DNA of 64,000 bases from Thermogladius calderae 1633 (GCF_000264495.1 NC_017954.1:186001-250000), one strand, 5' to 3'. Positions 50,660-59,224 are shown, counted from the stretch's first letter. The notes: generated from the letters alone by a model not told the origin. Made by a program: numbers and translations.

Positions 50660-51310
50660 TCACCTGTCGGCCAGGTATAGGATGACGTCGAGTAGGCTGA
50701 GGAAGTACAGCATTGCGTTCTCTCTGCACTTCGAGGGTATCTTAAGGTTCACAACCCTCTTCTCTCCAACCGACACTTCAAGCAACCTAACCCCGCCTGG
50801 TTCCGAGACTAGCCCTGGCTCGCCTGTGTATGGCTGGCCAGGTTTCACACCGGCGTAGTGGTATGGTGCCGTGTAGAAGCCTGTCGCGTATACTTCTTGG
50901 CAACCTTCTTCTACAACTCCTAGACGGATCTCGATGTTCTGGTCTAGGCTAATCCCCCCGCAGTTGTTCTCCAGTACGCACTCCTGGAGAGCCTCGGCGA
51001 CTGCTAGTAGAGTCCTCGTGCTAACCCACTTCAGGTCCAGCCACGTGTCCCTGGCTGTGACGTAGGCTACAGGGGTCTTCGAGAGCGTCTCCGGTAGAGT
51101 TGCGGGGTCCACGCCGCTTATGACAATGGCGAAGGGGGGTATGGCTACATCGACTACCCTCTCGCCTAGGCGCGCTAGTATGACGCCTGGTCTAGTCGTA
51201 ACGCCAACTCTACTCTGGTCATCTACACTCTTGAGAAGGGCCACCAGCTCTCGTACAGTTAGCCTCCAGGTCTCCAAGACCACGCTGCCCGCTAGTACAC
51301 GTGGCAACAT
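50660..51310 (-). CDS. Hypothetical protein
   Basis: 216 residues; soluble, mixed alpha/beta, with a beta-rich segment (VGVTTRPGVILARLGERVVDVAIPPF) and several Cys. I recognise no family. ATG 51310 is preceded by GGTGGT, very close; TTG 51307 is an alternative. It is divergent from a small winged-helix gene, with overlapping promoter regions (TATTAAAAC near 51325). Its 3' end faces the C/D sRNA promoter. Confidence 0.65.
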   Translation of the reverse strand: MLPRVLAGSVVLETWRLTVRELVALLKSVDDQSRVGVTTRPGVILARLGERVVDVAIPPFAIVISGVDPATLPETLSKTPVAYVTARDTWLDLKWVSTRTLLAVAEALQECVLENNCGGISLDQNIEIRLGVVEEGCQEVYATGFYTAPYHYAGVKPGQPYTGEPGLVSEPGGVRLLEVSVGEKRVVNLKIPSKCRENAMLYFLSLLDVILYLADR

Positions 51311-51363
51311 ACCACCGTTGTTTTAATACAGGGTTGGCTAATCCCATGACTCGTGGGGTAATT

Positions 51364-51657
51364 ATGGACGAGCAGAGAGTTAAATTCCTCAAAAAAAGAG
51401 ACTTCTTGTCGTATATAGCCCTTTGCTTAGACCGCAGAGAGCCCCTGAACATAGGGGAGGCGGTCGATATACTGAAAGACAGGTTTTGCCTACCTAACAA
51501 GACCGCTTTGAGCATAGTGAGGAAGCTGGTTAAGAGGAACCTGCTCGTTAAAGCCGGGGACTTGGAGTACCGGTGTGTAGACCCCCTTGTTTACCTCAGG
51601 GGGCTCGTCGAGAAGTATTCGGCCATGAGGAGGAGGCGGTCGAAGATGGCCTGTTAA
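51364..51657 (+). CDS. Small winged-helix-like DNA-binding protein
   Basis: 97 residues. Helical N-terminal half with KKRDFLSYIALCLD...IGEAVDILKDRF-LPNKTALSIVRKLVKRNLLV, which looks like a winged helix (recognition helix KTALSIVRKLVKR), and a basic C-terminus (MRRRRSKMAC). ATG 51364 with GTGGGGT upstream; longer starts at 51301 and 51346 overlap the divergent gene. Its target is unknown; it may regulate the divergent hypothetical gene. Confidence 0.68.
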   Translation: MDEQRVKFLKKRDFLSYIALCLDRREPLNIGEAVDILKDRFCLPNKTALSIVRKLVKRNLLVKAGDLEYRCVDPLVYLRGLVEKYSAMRRRRSKMAC

Positions 51658-51708
51658 TGGGCACTCGTTAAAAATAGTGTTTACTAACTATGTCGTATAA
51701 CCGGTCCT

Positions 51709-52002
51709 TTACTCCTTTACCTTGATCTTGATCTCGATGATGCTGACCCTGCTCTCCTTGCCCTGAGGGTTGGTCACTGTCTGGCTGCCGATCTTTATCT
51801 CCTCTACGTCGACCTTGCCTGGCAGGAACCTGTTCCTCACTATCTCGACTGTGTCTACAGCCTTGCTAATGGCTCTACCGCGGGCTTTCACGTATATCTC
51901 TTTGATACCCTGGTGTACTAGGGTTAGTACGGCTATTACGTAGTTCATTACGGGCTTCTTACCTACCAACACGGTGTTGGCACTTTGTGGTTGGACTGCC
52001 AT
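51709..52002 (-). CDS. alba: Chromatin protein Alba
   Basis: 97 residues. Alba fold with [11 protein letters not shown] (including the conserved Lys pair that is acetylated in Sulfolobus), [21 protein letters not shown] and the C-terminal strand [11 protein letters not shown]. Binds and compacts DNA and RNA in organisms lacking histones. ATG 52002 preferred, with GGGTGAAGG upstream; GTG 52011 is inside that region. GCTTTTATACGG is the promoter. A second paralog is at 56227. Confidence 0.95.
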   Translation of the reverse strand: MAVQPQSANTVLVGKKPVMNYVIAVLTLVHQGIKEIYVKARGRAISKAVDTVEIVRNRFLPGKVDVEEIKIGSQTVTNPQGKESRVSIIEIKIKVKE

Positions 52003-52165
52003 TTCCTTCACCCTTTTCTGACTTAGGTATATAGCTGAAATCTATAACATTATGAGAACCGTATAAAAGCTTTACTATCTACGCGGAGGAACCACAGTAA
52101 TACGGCACCACGCCTCTTTAAACGAATCCTTCTAGCGGTATAACCACATAGGGGCATTAAAGCAA

Positions 52166-55100
52166 ATGCTGAAGTTAAACCCACTGTACTCGTCTTCTTG
52201 CCCTGTTTGCGGCGGAGACGCTTATTCTGAGGAACTCGAGACTACTGGTGTTTGCAGGCTGTGCTCTAGGCGGGAAGGCCTGGAGGGTAGTCTAGAAGCC
52301 TTCTTGAGCAGCGAGTTAGAGGACTTCAACGGTTTCTTCGAAAAGGCAGTAGGGTCTCCGATGTGGGGTGGTCAAAGAGCGTGGGCGATGAGGCTACTGA
52401 GCGGAGAAAATACGGCGATAATAGCTCCAACAGGGCTAGGGAAAACGACCCTACTCGCCGTTTTCGCAGTGTACTCTTCCACCGTGTACAAGAAAAAAGT
52501 CTTGTTCTTGGTACCGACGAGGGCCCTAGTCAGCCAGGTGTACAATAAACTAGTGGAGGTTTCCGAGAAGTCGAAGACCGAACTGAGAGTAGTGGCCTAC
52601 GACTCGAAAATGTCGAAGAAGGCGCGCGAGAGTTTATTAAGTGACATAGCGAACGGCTCCTTCGACATACTGGTAGCGACCAACAGCTTCTTCTCGAGGT
52701 ACGAGAGCGTCCTACGTGGCTCTCGTGTAGACGTCGTGATAGTAGACGACGTCGACAGCCTCCTCAGAAGCCAGAAGAACATCGTGAGGCTCCTCAGGAT
52801 CGTCGGCTTCGACGAGGACGTGGTGGCCTTAGTGAAAGCTAAGATGAGCCTTCTTTGGAAGCTCCTCGTCTCGAGGGCTCTTGGAGACGACGAGGGATAC
52901 ATGAAGCTAGCAGGCGAGCTGGTCGAGCTCGAGAAGAGAGTAAACGAAGCCTATAACAAGGTGGGTGGTAAGCAGGTCGTGTTCTCGTCTGCGACTGGGC
53001 GGATGAAGGGGTTGTACTCCAGGATCTTGAGAGAGCTACTGAGAGTTGACATATCGGGCGTGACTGTGTACGGGAGAGACGTAACCGACTCCTACCTCCC
53101 CGTGGTGTCGTGCAAGGAGATAGTTGACATCGTAAGTAGGCTGGGTAGAGGCGGTATCGTCTACGTCAGCCCCAGACACCCGCTCAGGGGCTTTTTCGAC
53201 GAGTGCGTCGGGAACCTGAAGCAGGGGGCAGCCGCTGGTCTAAAGGTCGAGGAGGCCTCTCCCGCGTCGATCGAGAAGCTCAGGAGAGGAGAGGTCGACT
53301 TGATCTACGGTAGCGCGAACTACTACGGCGTCAGTGTTAGGGGCGTGGACGCCCCAGAGGCGATCAAGTACATAGTCTTCCTGGGCACGCCACTGTTCAC
53401 GATGAAGCTGGAGGACTACGCCTCTAGTCTGAACGGCCTACTCCGGCTCGCCATACTTGCACGGGACAAAGGGGTAGATGCTGGAAGTGTGATACAGGAG
53501 TTGAGAGCCTACGTGTTAAAACTCTCCCCGAGCGAGCTGAGGCTGGTCTCCCAAGTACTCAAGGGTAAAGTTGACCCCGACTCGCTGAGCGACTACTTGA
53601 GAAACATAGTCTCGAGGCTCATCGAGATAAAGAAAAAGCTAGTAGAGGTTGTTCACGAGATTGTAGCCAAGAGCGGGGTGGTCGAAGCAGGTTCCCTCAC
53701 TCTCACTTACACAGAAAACGGTGTCCTCGTACTCATACCAGACCTGATGACGTACATTCAAGCCACAGGTAGGGCTAGTAGGATGCTCAAAGGCCGCATG
53801 ACACACGGCTTATCGGTGATATTCGAGCACGCCCAGCTGGTGAACGTGGTTAGAGGGCTGGAGGCACGCCTTAAAAGTATATCGAACGACGCTCTCTCGA
53901 TCAAGAGGCTGGACCAGCTAGACCTAGGAAGAGAGCTCCAGTTGATTGACTCCTCGCGGAGAGGGGAGGGTGGGGAGTTCGGCTTCAAGAGCATACTGGT
54001 TGTTGTCGAGTCACCTACCAAGGCAAAGACGATAGCGAGCTTCTTCGGCAGGCCGTTGAAGAGAGTGGTGGGCAGGACGCCTGTGTACGAGATCCCGTTT
54101 ATAAAAGATGGGCGTGTAACCCACTTAGTCATAATGGCTACCAGAGGACACCTGTACGACCTCACAACCAACCCAGAGCGAGGTCTACACGGTATCGTCT
54201 TTTACGGGGACGCCATATCCCCCGTCTACGAGACGATCAAGAAGTGTTTAATATGCGGGACCCAGTTCACCTACGGGGACTCTTGCCCTAAGTGCGGGAG
54301 CAGGGTGTATAGCGACGCCTCGGAGACCATAGCATCGCTGAGGAAAGTCGCACGGGAGGTGGATGAGGTGTACATAGCGACCGACCCAGATGAGGAGGGG
54401 GAGAAAATAGCGTACGACGTGTACCTGTCGATAAGGTATCTCGGGAAGAAGGTGTACAGGGTTGAGATGCACGAGATAACTCTAAGAGAGTTCTTCAGAG
54501 CCCTAGAAAACAAGAGGAGCGTCGAGAAGAGACTCGTCGAGGCTGAGATGTATAGGAGAGCCTTGGACAGACTCGTCGGCTTCAGCCTCAGCACTCACTT
54601 GTGGGAGAAGTACAACGCCAGGTATCTCGGGGCCGGGCGCGTACAGACACCTGTTCTTGGTTTCATCATACAGAGAATGAGGGAGTACAACGAGTCAAAG
54701 TGCTGGAAGGTGTCACTTCAACTAGACCTCCAAGGCGGACTGTGGGTCAACGCCTGTCTCGACGAAAGGGAGGTCGCTGAGAGAGTGGCCTCTGCTAGGT
54801 CTGCTACACTGGTAAGGAGGTCTAGTGCTGTACAGGTCTTCAACCCCCCACCACCTTTCACGACAGACGACTACCTGGCCGCAGTGTCGAAAATCGGTAT
54901 AACTGCCGGGATCGCGATGAGAGTTGCCCAAGACCTGTTCGAGATGGGTTTGATCACATACCACAGGACCGACTCAACGCACGTGTCGTCGACTGGTATT
55001 GGCTTGGCCTTGAAGTACCTTGAGTCTAGGAACATGTCTCACCTGGCCAACCCGAGTAGCTGGGGCAGTAGTGGCGCCCACGAGGCGATAAGGCCGACAA

Positions 55101-55780
55101 GGCCTCTCGACGTCGACATGTTGGAGAGGTCGATCTCGGAGGGCGTCATTGTGTTGACGAGGCCCATCACGAGACTCCACCTAAGGATCTACGACCTCAT
55201 ATTCAGACGGTTTATCGCGAGCCAGATGAAGCCCTTCAAGGCTGTTGTGTCGGAGTACGCTGTTATCCTGGACGGTCTCACCTTGTCGGAGCTGAGACTC
55301 ATAGAAGAGGTGGTAGAGGAAGGCTTCAACCTGATTCAACAGCCCAGGCTAGTCAAGGTCGGTGCCGACGTAGCCACTGTAGGGGTAGCCTCGTCGAGCG
55401 TTGTTAGGGGGAGTCGAGTCGCGCTGTATAGCGAGGGCGACGTCGTCTCCTTGATGAAGAAGACTGGGATTGGGAGACCCAGCACCTACGCGAAGATAAT
55501 CGAGAGTATCAAGCGTCACGGCTACGTCGTAGAGACGAAGAAGAAAAAGAGGCTTGTGCCAACGAAGTTAGGCGTAGAGGTCTACGAGTACCTGTCATCG
55601 GAGTACCCGTCTCTGGTGAGCGTCGATATGACCAGGAGGATGGAGAGGACTATCGACGACATAGTCAAGGGGTCCACCTACGCCTCCCTCGAGATCAGTA
55701 GAGTTGTCGACGAGCTGGAGAAGCACAACCTGATACGACGCCAGCTAAAACCAGCATACGAGGCCGCCACCATAGCCTAA
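52166..55780 (+). CDS. rgy: Reverse gyrase
   Basis: 1204 residues. N-terminal zinc finger (CPVCG...CRLC, residues 12-33), SF2 helicase with Walker A APTGLGKTT (about 86) and VDDVDS, a latch region, then topoisomerase IA from VESPTKAKTIASFFG (about 614) with a second zinc finger CLICG...CPKCG (about 694) and active-site Tyr in GLITYHRTDS (about 930). Introduces positive supercoils; the hallmark of hyperthermophiles. ATG 52166, promoter TTTAAACG about 50 bp upstream. Length is normal. Not split and no intein. Confidence 0.97.
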   Translation: MLKLNPLYSSSCPVCGGDAYSEELETTGVCRLCSRREGLEGSLEAFLSSELEDFNGFFEKAVGSPMWGGQRAWAMRLLSGENTAIIAPTGLGKTTLLAVFAVYSSTVYKKKVLFLVPTRALVSQVYNKLVEVSEKSKTELRVVAYDSKMSKKARESLLSDIANGSFDILVATNSFFSRYESVLRGSRVDVVIVDDVDSLLRSQKNIVRLLRIVGFDEDVVALVKAKMSLLWKLLVSRALGDDEGYMKLAGELVELEKRVNEAYNKVGGKQVVFSSATGRMKGLYSRILRELLRVDISGVTVYGRDVTDSYLPVVSCKEIVDIVSRLGRGGIVYVSPRHPLRGFFDECVGNLKQGAAAGLKVEEASPASIEKLRRGEVDLIYGSANYYGVSVRGVDAPEAIKYIVFLGTPLFTMKLEDYASSLNGLLRLAILARDKGVDAGSVIQELRAYVLKLSPSELRLVSQVLKGKVDPDSLSDYLRNIVSRLIEIKKKLVEVVHEIVAKSGVVEAGSLTLTYTENGVLVLIPDLMTYIQATGRASRMLKGRMTHGLSVIFEHAQLVNVVRGLEARLKSISNDALSIKRLDQLDLGRELQLIDSSRRGEGGEFGFKSILVVVESPTKAKTIASFFGRPLKRVVGRTPVYEIPFIKDGRVTHLVIMATRGHLYDLTTNPERGLHGIVFYGDAISPVYETIKKCLICGTQFTYGDSCPKCGSRVYSDASETIASLRKVAREVDEVYIATDPDEEGEKIAYDVYLSIRYLGKKVYRVEMHEITLREFFRALENKRSVEKRLVEAEMYRRALDRLVGFSLSTHLWEKYNARYLGAGRVQTPVLGFIIQRMREYNESKCWKVSLQLDLQGGLWVNACLDEREVAERVASARSATLVRRSSAVQVFNPPPPFTTDDYLAAVSKIGITAGIAMRVAQDLFEMGLITYHRTDSTHVSSTGIGLALKYLESRNMSHLANPSSWGSSGAHEAIRPTRPLDVDMLERSISEGVIVLTRPITRLHLRIYDLIFRRFIASQMKPFKAVVSEYAVILDGLTLSELRLIEEVVEEGFNLIQQPRLVKVGADVATVGVASSSVVRGSRVALYSEGDVVSLMKKTGIGRPSTYAKIIESIKRHGYVVETKKKKRLVPTKLGVEVYEYLSSEYPSLVSVDMTRRMERTIDDIVKGSTYASLEISRVVDELEKHNLIRRQLKPAYEAATIA

Positions 55781-55808
55781 CCTGGACAGGCGACCCAGTC
55801 GAAGCAAT

Positions 55809-55831
55809 GGGGGCGAACCGCCGGTTCCCCC
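55809..55831 (+). terminator. GC hairpin downstream of reverse gyrase
   Basis: GGGGG-CG-AACC (55809-55819), loop GCC, then GGTT-CCCCC (55823-55831): a nine-pair stem with a two-base bulge, 29 bp after the reverse gyrase stop. It is not followed by a U-run, so it may be a 3'-end stabiliser rather than a terminator. Its core GAACCGCCGGTTC recurs at 56138 as GAACCACCGGTTC. Confidence 0.4.
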
Positions 55832-56041
55832 CTATTCTCCCCATACGTTCCATCATAAACACCTCAAACACCCAACACTGGAGGGCTGGATCATTGATAG
55901 CTAAACATTTACTTACTAGATTTCAGTCTCGACTGTACTATCGCTTCTTAATTTTCTTTTGTCTTACTTTATACAAACTTATAATACTGGTCGTTTCAAA
56001 GACAGCACTTCCTGCAGTTGAATTATAGGGGTGGGTGAGCT

Positions 56042-56101
56042 GGCCAGGTGATCCACTTGACACAGACCTGTAAAACCACAGGTTTCCACAGTGGATCGGC
56101 C
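56042..56101 (+). other. Hairpin element with own TATA, possible ncRNA
   Basis: The 446-bp gap 55781-56226 holds no credible gene. Within it GATCCACT (56050-56057) pairs with AGTGGATC (56090-56097), ACCTGT (56066-56071) with ACAGGT (56078-56083), separated by an 8/6-nt internal loop; GGCC flanks both ends. AATTATAG (56020-56028) about 25 bp upstream could be its promoter. The shape is like an H/ACA pocket, but I see no ACA box at the right place. Beyond it, AAAATATATAATAC (56177-56190) is the Alba2 promoter. Confidence 0.4.
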
Positions 56102-56226
56102 GACGAGTACAGTGGTTGTAGTAGAAGAGGAGGGGTAGAACCACCGGTTCACAGCTACGACTATCCTTTCAGCAAAATATATAATACAGGGGTGTCTAAA
56201 GCTAACTCAAGATAAGGTGACCTGGC

Positions 56227-56499
56227 GTGTCTGCCGGCCAAGTTAACAAGGTTATCAATGTGAGGAGGGGTAGTATAGACGACTACGTTATAGAGGCTAT
56301 AGTAGGCTTCCAGGAAGGGCCTGGCCTCGTTTTACTGAAAGGTAGGGGCCCATACATCTCGAAAGCCGTGGACGTGTACAACGAGCTGGTTCACAGGCTT
56401 GGAGACGGGCTCGAGCTGGTGAAGGTGGAGATAGGGAGCGAGAGGGTTAAGGGGAGGGTGTTCTCCTACATAACCATATCCTTAAAGAAGAAGTTCTAG
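56227..56499 (+). CDS. Alba paralog (Alba2-like)
   Basis: 90 residues. Same fold as Alba: VINVRRGSIDDYVIEAIVGF, KGRGPYISKAVDVYNELVHRL, ERVKGRVFSYITISLKKKF. The Lys pair of Alba1 is replaced by RR-GS, as in Alba2 proteins that form heterodimers with Alba1 and change DNA bridging. GTG 56227 with GGTGACC upstream. Followed by the RNase P RNA gene; RNase P in some archaea also contains Alba-like subunits, so proximity may not be accidental. Confidence 0.9.
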   Translation: MSAGQVNKVINVRRGSIDDYVIEAIVGFQEGPGLVLLKGRGPYISKAVDVYNELVHRLGDGLELVKVEIGSERVKGRVFSYITISLKKKF

Positions 56500-56538
56500 T
56501 AGCATAAGCTTAAGGGGTCTAGAGCAAAGTAGAATTGT

Positions 56539-56857
56539 GGGGCCGGGGAGCCCGCTTCGCCCCGTGAGGGGTGAGGAAACACCGTCCACCGGGCGACACC
56601 GCGGCTCCGCAAGGAGCACGGGTAGAACCCGTGGCTACGGCACAGAAACGACACGGCCACCGCTCTCATGGCGATGGGGCCGCGTGAGGCCCCCGGCGAC
56701 GGGGGTCTGGTAACCGGCCGAGGACGGCGGTGGATGCGTTGAAACGGCCGTCCCGCGGGGTGTAAGGCCTGGGGCCGGTGTGACCTGTCGCCGGACCGGT
56801 ACAGGCCGCTTAGTCCAATGCGGGCGAGAGACAGAAGACGGGTTAATCCCCGGCCCC
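56539..56857 (+). ncRNA. rnpB: RNase P RNA (archaeal type A)
   Basis: About 319 nt. Conserved core segments GAGGAAACACCGTCC (56571-), ACAGAAACGACAC, and GCCGCTTAGTCCAATGC with GACAGAAGACGGGTTAA near the 3' end. The ends pair (GGGGCCGGGG with CCCCGGCCCC). Matures pre-tRNA 5' ends. GCTTAAGG (56506-56513) is the TATA box about 26 bp upstream. The 3' end stops one base short of the convergent Tsr3 stop codon. Confidence 0.96.
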
Positions 56858-56858
56858 G

Positions 56859-57380
56859 TCAACAGGGGTTGACGCCCCAGTACTCGACGACGACTTTCCC
56901 TAGTTCGGCAGGTGTACTGGCCCTCGAGTACTCCTCTAGTAGCTCCTTGTTGAGCTCGTGGAACGTGTGCATCCACTTGAACAACCCCAGTAGCTTCACG
57001 TAGTCCTCCTTGAAACCCGTTATGTAGAGCGCTGCCGCGACTGCCTCTACACTGGATAGCACACAGGGCTTTCCGTAGTTTACGGGGTTTGCTGCCAGGA
57101 GAGGAGGTAGTTTCACGTGTATTCCACGTATCCCTCTGAAGACGTCCGGGTGTAGCTTCTTCCAGCTCGCGTCGACGACGACAACACCACCGGCCTCCAC
57201 TTCACCCCTCAGCCAGGCCCCTAGTACATCCTTCGAGAACGGGTCTAGAACGACACCCCTCCTAACCGAGCCAGGTCTAACTCTCTCTGCGAGCCCTTTC
57301 CTCACCATTTTAATGGACGTATTCTTCCTCGGGTCGTCCTCTCTCTTGTAGATCACGAGTATTCTAGGCAAGGTTTTCAA
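56859..57380 (-). CDS. tsr3: 16S rRNA aminocarboxypropyltransferase Tsr3
   Basis: 173 residues. Transfers the 3-amino-3-carboxypropyl group of SAM to a hypermodified pseudouridine in the small rRNA. Family blocks DASWKKLHPDVFRG, LLAANPVNYGKPCVLSSVEAVAAALYI and FKWMHTFHELNKELLEEY are conserved. TTG 57380; TTTTATAAAAA lies about 28 bp upstream, so it is nearly leaderless. Its TATA region is shared with the divergent RAM-domain gene. Stop codon adjacent to the RNase P RNA 3' end. Confidence 0.92.
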   Translation of the reverse strand: MKTLPRILVIYKREDDPRKNTSIKMVRKGLAERVRPGSVRRGVVLDPFSKDVLGAWLRGEVEAGGVVVVDASWKKLHPDVFRGIRGIHVKLPPLLAANPVNYGKPCVLSSVEAVAAALYITGFKEDYVKLLGLFKWMHTFHELNKELLEEYSRASTPAELGKVVVEYWGVNPC

Positions 57381-57429
57381 CGACAGATATTTATTTTACA
57401 ACAGGATTTTTATAAAATGGGGGTGTGAA

Positions 57430-57696
57430 ATGCCCAAGGCGACCGCGATAGTATTAATTCAGACCGAGATCGGAGCAGAGTCGCGTGTCCTAGACGAGCT
57501 TTACAAGATCCCGGAGGTTACTGAGGCTTACATTGTTTATGGGACTTACGACGTAGTGGTGAAGATTGAGTCGGAGTCCCTAGAGAAGATAAGGGAGATA
57601 GTCACAAACAAGATAAGGAAACTACCCGACATAAGGACCACAATTACAATGATCGTGGTCGAGGAGAGACTCAAGAGTAAGAGTAGCCAAGGTTAG
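57430..57696 (+). CDS. Stand-alone Lrp/AsnC ligand-binding (RAM) domain protein
   Basis: 88 residues comprising only the RAM/alpha-beta ferredoxin-like sensor domain (TAIVLIQTEIGAESRVLDEL, VYGTYDVVVKIES, TITMIVVEE), with no DNA-binding helix-turn-helix. Such proteins assemble with full-length Lrp members or act as amino-acid sensors. ATG 57430 with GGGGGTG upstream. Divergent from tsr3. Confidence 0.9.
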   Translation: MPKATAIVLIQTEIGAESRVLDELYKIPEVTEAYIVYGTYDVVVKIESESLEKIREIVTNKIRKLPDIRTTITMIVVEERLKSKSSQG

Positions 57697-57790
57697 CTCA
57701 AATAAGGCACTCTAACAGTTTTTCCCAGCCAAACCTGTATTTGTATACTGTTGTAAAGGACACGCCCACTTCCTGAACAGTTAAGTGGAG

Positions 57791-57894
57791 TGGACCGGCC
57801 GGGACTTGAACCCGGGACCTCCGCCTCTCCTGCGACCTCGGTTGAAGCTAAGGCCTTGCAAGGGCGGCGCTCTTCCAGGCTGAGCTACCGGCCC
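57791..57894 (-). tRNA. tRNA-Ala (anticodon TGC) with 30-nt intron
   Basis: Minus strand: acceptor GGGCCGG pairs with CCGGTCC including the G3-U70 identity pair of tRNA-Ala; D arm GCTC/GAGC; anticodon stem CCGCC/GGCGG; anticodon TGC; T arm CCGGG-TTCAAGT-CCCGG; discriminator A; no CCA encoded. After A37 an insert of 30 nt (57856-57827) precedes A38, the canonical 37/38 archaeal intron position, removable by the splicing endonuclease through a bulge-helix-bulge. Confidence 0.94.
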
Positions 57895-57933
57895 GCTATT
57901 ATTTTAATGGATTTCTATATGGATTTTAAACTC

Positions 57934-59013
57934 TCACCTTGTCACCTTTGCGTGCCTCAACTCTTCGAGTAGAGCGACAGCCTCCCCGCTACTGAACAAC
58001 CTCCTCCTAATGTCCTCTAAGAGCTTGTTGAGGCTCTGCGCGGTGGCCTTCTTTAAGTCCAGCGGGTGTAGCTTGCCCTCGACGTAGGCCCTCTCCAGCT
58101 CGTAATAGTCGTTGTAGACAACAGTCCCTCCGTACTTCTCCGGTCTTTCGACGACGAGTCTGAAGCCCTCCTGCTGGAATAGGAGGTACTTGTTCAACTC
58201 CATTACAGGGTTGAACTCGACCACCCTCGGTGGGCAGTAGGCTCTCATCACCTTTGACTCGACCTCCTCAGGACTGTCGTGGATGAATATGGCTGTCTCG
58301 GGTTTGCTCTTGCTCATTTTAGCGTCGGCTAACACGTCGTCTACTTCAAGCCCCTCCATTCTCCGCCCCGGCCCGCTGAGGCCGGTCAGAATCGGTGTGT
58401 GGACGGCTATCGGCTTCTTGAAACCCAGCTTCTCCGCGATGTCGCGTGCGAGCATGTGGGCCTTCCTCTGGTCCATCCCGCCCAGAGCTATGTCGACTCC
58501 CAGGTAGAAGATGTCTGTGACCTGCATTAACGGGTATATGACCTTGGAGGAGTCCAGCTCGGCCTCCTCGGCTCTACGCCCCATGATTGTGAGTGCCCTC
58601 TTCACCCTAGCGAGACTCGTCGCCTTAGCTGCCTTGAGCAACAACCCCCAGTAACTCTCGTTGGAGACCAGCTCCTCTGCGTCTACGAACCTGATATTGG
58701 ACTCGACTCCAACAGCCCTCAGGACGTGCCGAACGAACCTGGCGGCCTTTCTTATCATGTCCATGTCTCCTCCCAACTTGTCGTTGATGTACGCGTGCCA
58801 CGTGGCCTCTAGCACCGTGAAGTCCACGCCTATGCTCGTCAAGTCCCTTACTTTGAACATCCATATGAGCCACCCTACATGGACTAGCCCGCTCGGCTCG
58901 AAGCCCAGGTAGCCCGTCACCCTCTGCCCGCTTTCCAACTTCTGCGAAAGTTCCTCGGGCAAGACTACTTCGAGAGTGTTCCTGACGGCTATATCGAACC
59001 TGCTCTTGGACAA
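57934..59013 (-). CDS. tyrS: Tyrosyl-tRNA synthetase
   Basis: 359 residues, class I. HIGH-like motif in GFEPSGLVHVGWL (about 37-49) and KMSKS (about 232) for ATP, VTDIFYLGVDIALGGMDQRK for tyrosine binding. Archaeal/eukaryotic type without the bacterial S4 domain. TTG 59013. The upstream element CTTAAATAAGC (about 59056-59066) is close to symmetric and can drive both this gene and the divergent C/D sRNA. Tail-to-tail order with tRNA-Ala is same-strand, about 40 bp apart. Confidence 0.95.
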   Translation of the reverse strand: MSKSRFDIAVRNTLEVVLPEELSQKLESGQRVTGYLGFEPSGLVHVGWLIWMFKVRDLTSIGVDFTVLEATWHAYINDKLGGDMDMIRKAARFVRHVLRAVGVESNIRFVDAEELVSNESYWGLLLKAAKATSLARVKRALTIMGRRAEEAELDSSKVIYPLMQVTDIFYLGVDIALGGMDQRKAHMLARDIAEKLGFKKPIAVHTPILTGLSGPGRRMEGLEVDDVLADAKMSKSKPETAIFIHDSPEEVESKVMRAYCPPRVVEFNPVMELNKYLLFQQEGFRLVVERPEKYGGTVVYNDYYELERAYVEGKLHPLDLKKATAQSLNKLLEDIRRRLFSSGEAVALLEELRHAKVTR

Positions 59014-59086
59014 AGCTGTACACCACTATTCTATAACTCGACTATACTGCGTCAACTTAAATAAGCTAGCAAGGAGACAGTGTCCA

Positions 59087-59144
59087 CTTGGTGATGACGA
59101 GACCTAGAAGCCGACTCGTGACGACCCACGCAGGATCTGATGAA
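59087..59144 (+). ncRNA. Candidate box C/D guide sRNA
   Basis: Plus strand: box C GTGATGA (59091-59097), 13-nt guide CGAGACCTAGAAG, D' CCGA (one mismatch), spacer CTC, C' GTGACGA (one mismatch), 12-nt guide CCCACGCAGGAT, D CTGA (59137-59140). ACTTAAATAAGC (59054-59065) is a TATA box about 26 bp upstream of the expected 5' end. No protein gene follows on this strand. Predicted modified bases: last U of CUUCU and of AUCCU; I cannot name the targets. Confidence 0.65.
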
Positions 59145-59151
59145 AGCGAAT

Positions 59152-59224
59152 GTACCCCGCCCCTGACACCCGTGCTCACTAGACCTCTACGGGTCTTTTA
59201 CACGGGCTCTTTAGGCGGGGCTAC
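59152..59224. other. Long nested hairpin in the tyrS/MBL gap, possible ncRNA or terminator
   Basis: Three stacked stems: CCCCGCC (59155-59161) with GGCGGGG (59214-59220), extended by GTA/TAC; CCCGTG (59169-59174) with CACGGG (59201-59206); AGACC (59181-59185) with GGTCT (59192-59196). Internal loops are 7/7 and 6/4 nt. The 7/7 loop above a 7-10 bp base stem is H/ACA-like, but no clear ANA box follows. It lies between the C/D sRNA and the convergent MBL gene, so it may instead terminate either. Confidence 0.45.

Noticed and set aside
55807-56028. 73-residue frame after reverse gyrase
   Set aside because: Composition is non-coding-like, it crosses a hairpin and an AT island, and there is no Shine-Dalgarno.
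56042-56101. H/ACA sRNA call for the hairpin
   Set aside because: Pocket-like loop is present, but an ACA/ANA box at the required distance and a kink-loop are missing; kept only as an unclassified element.
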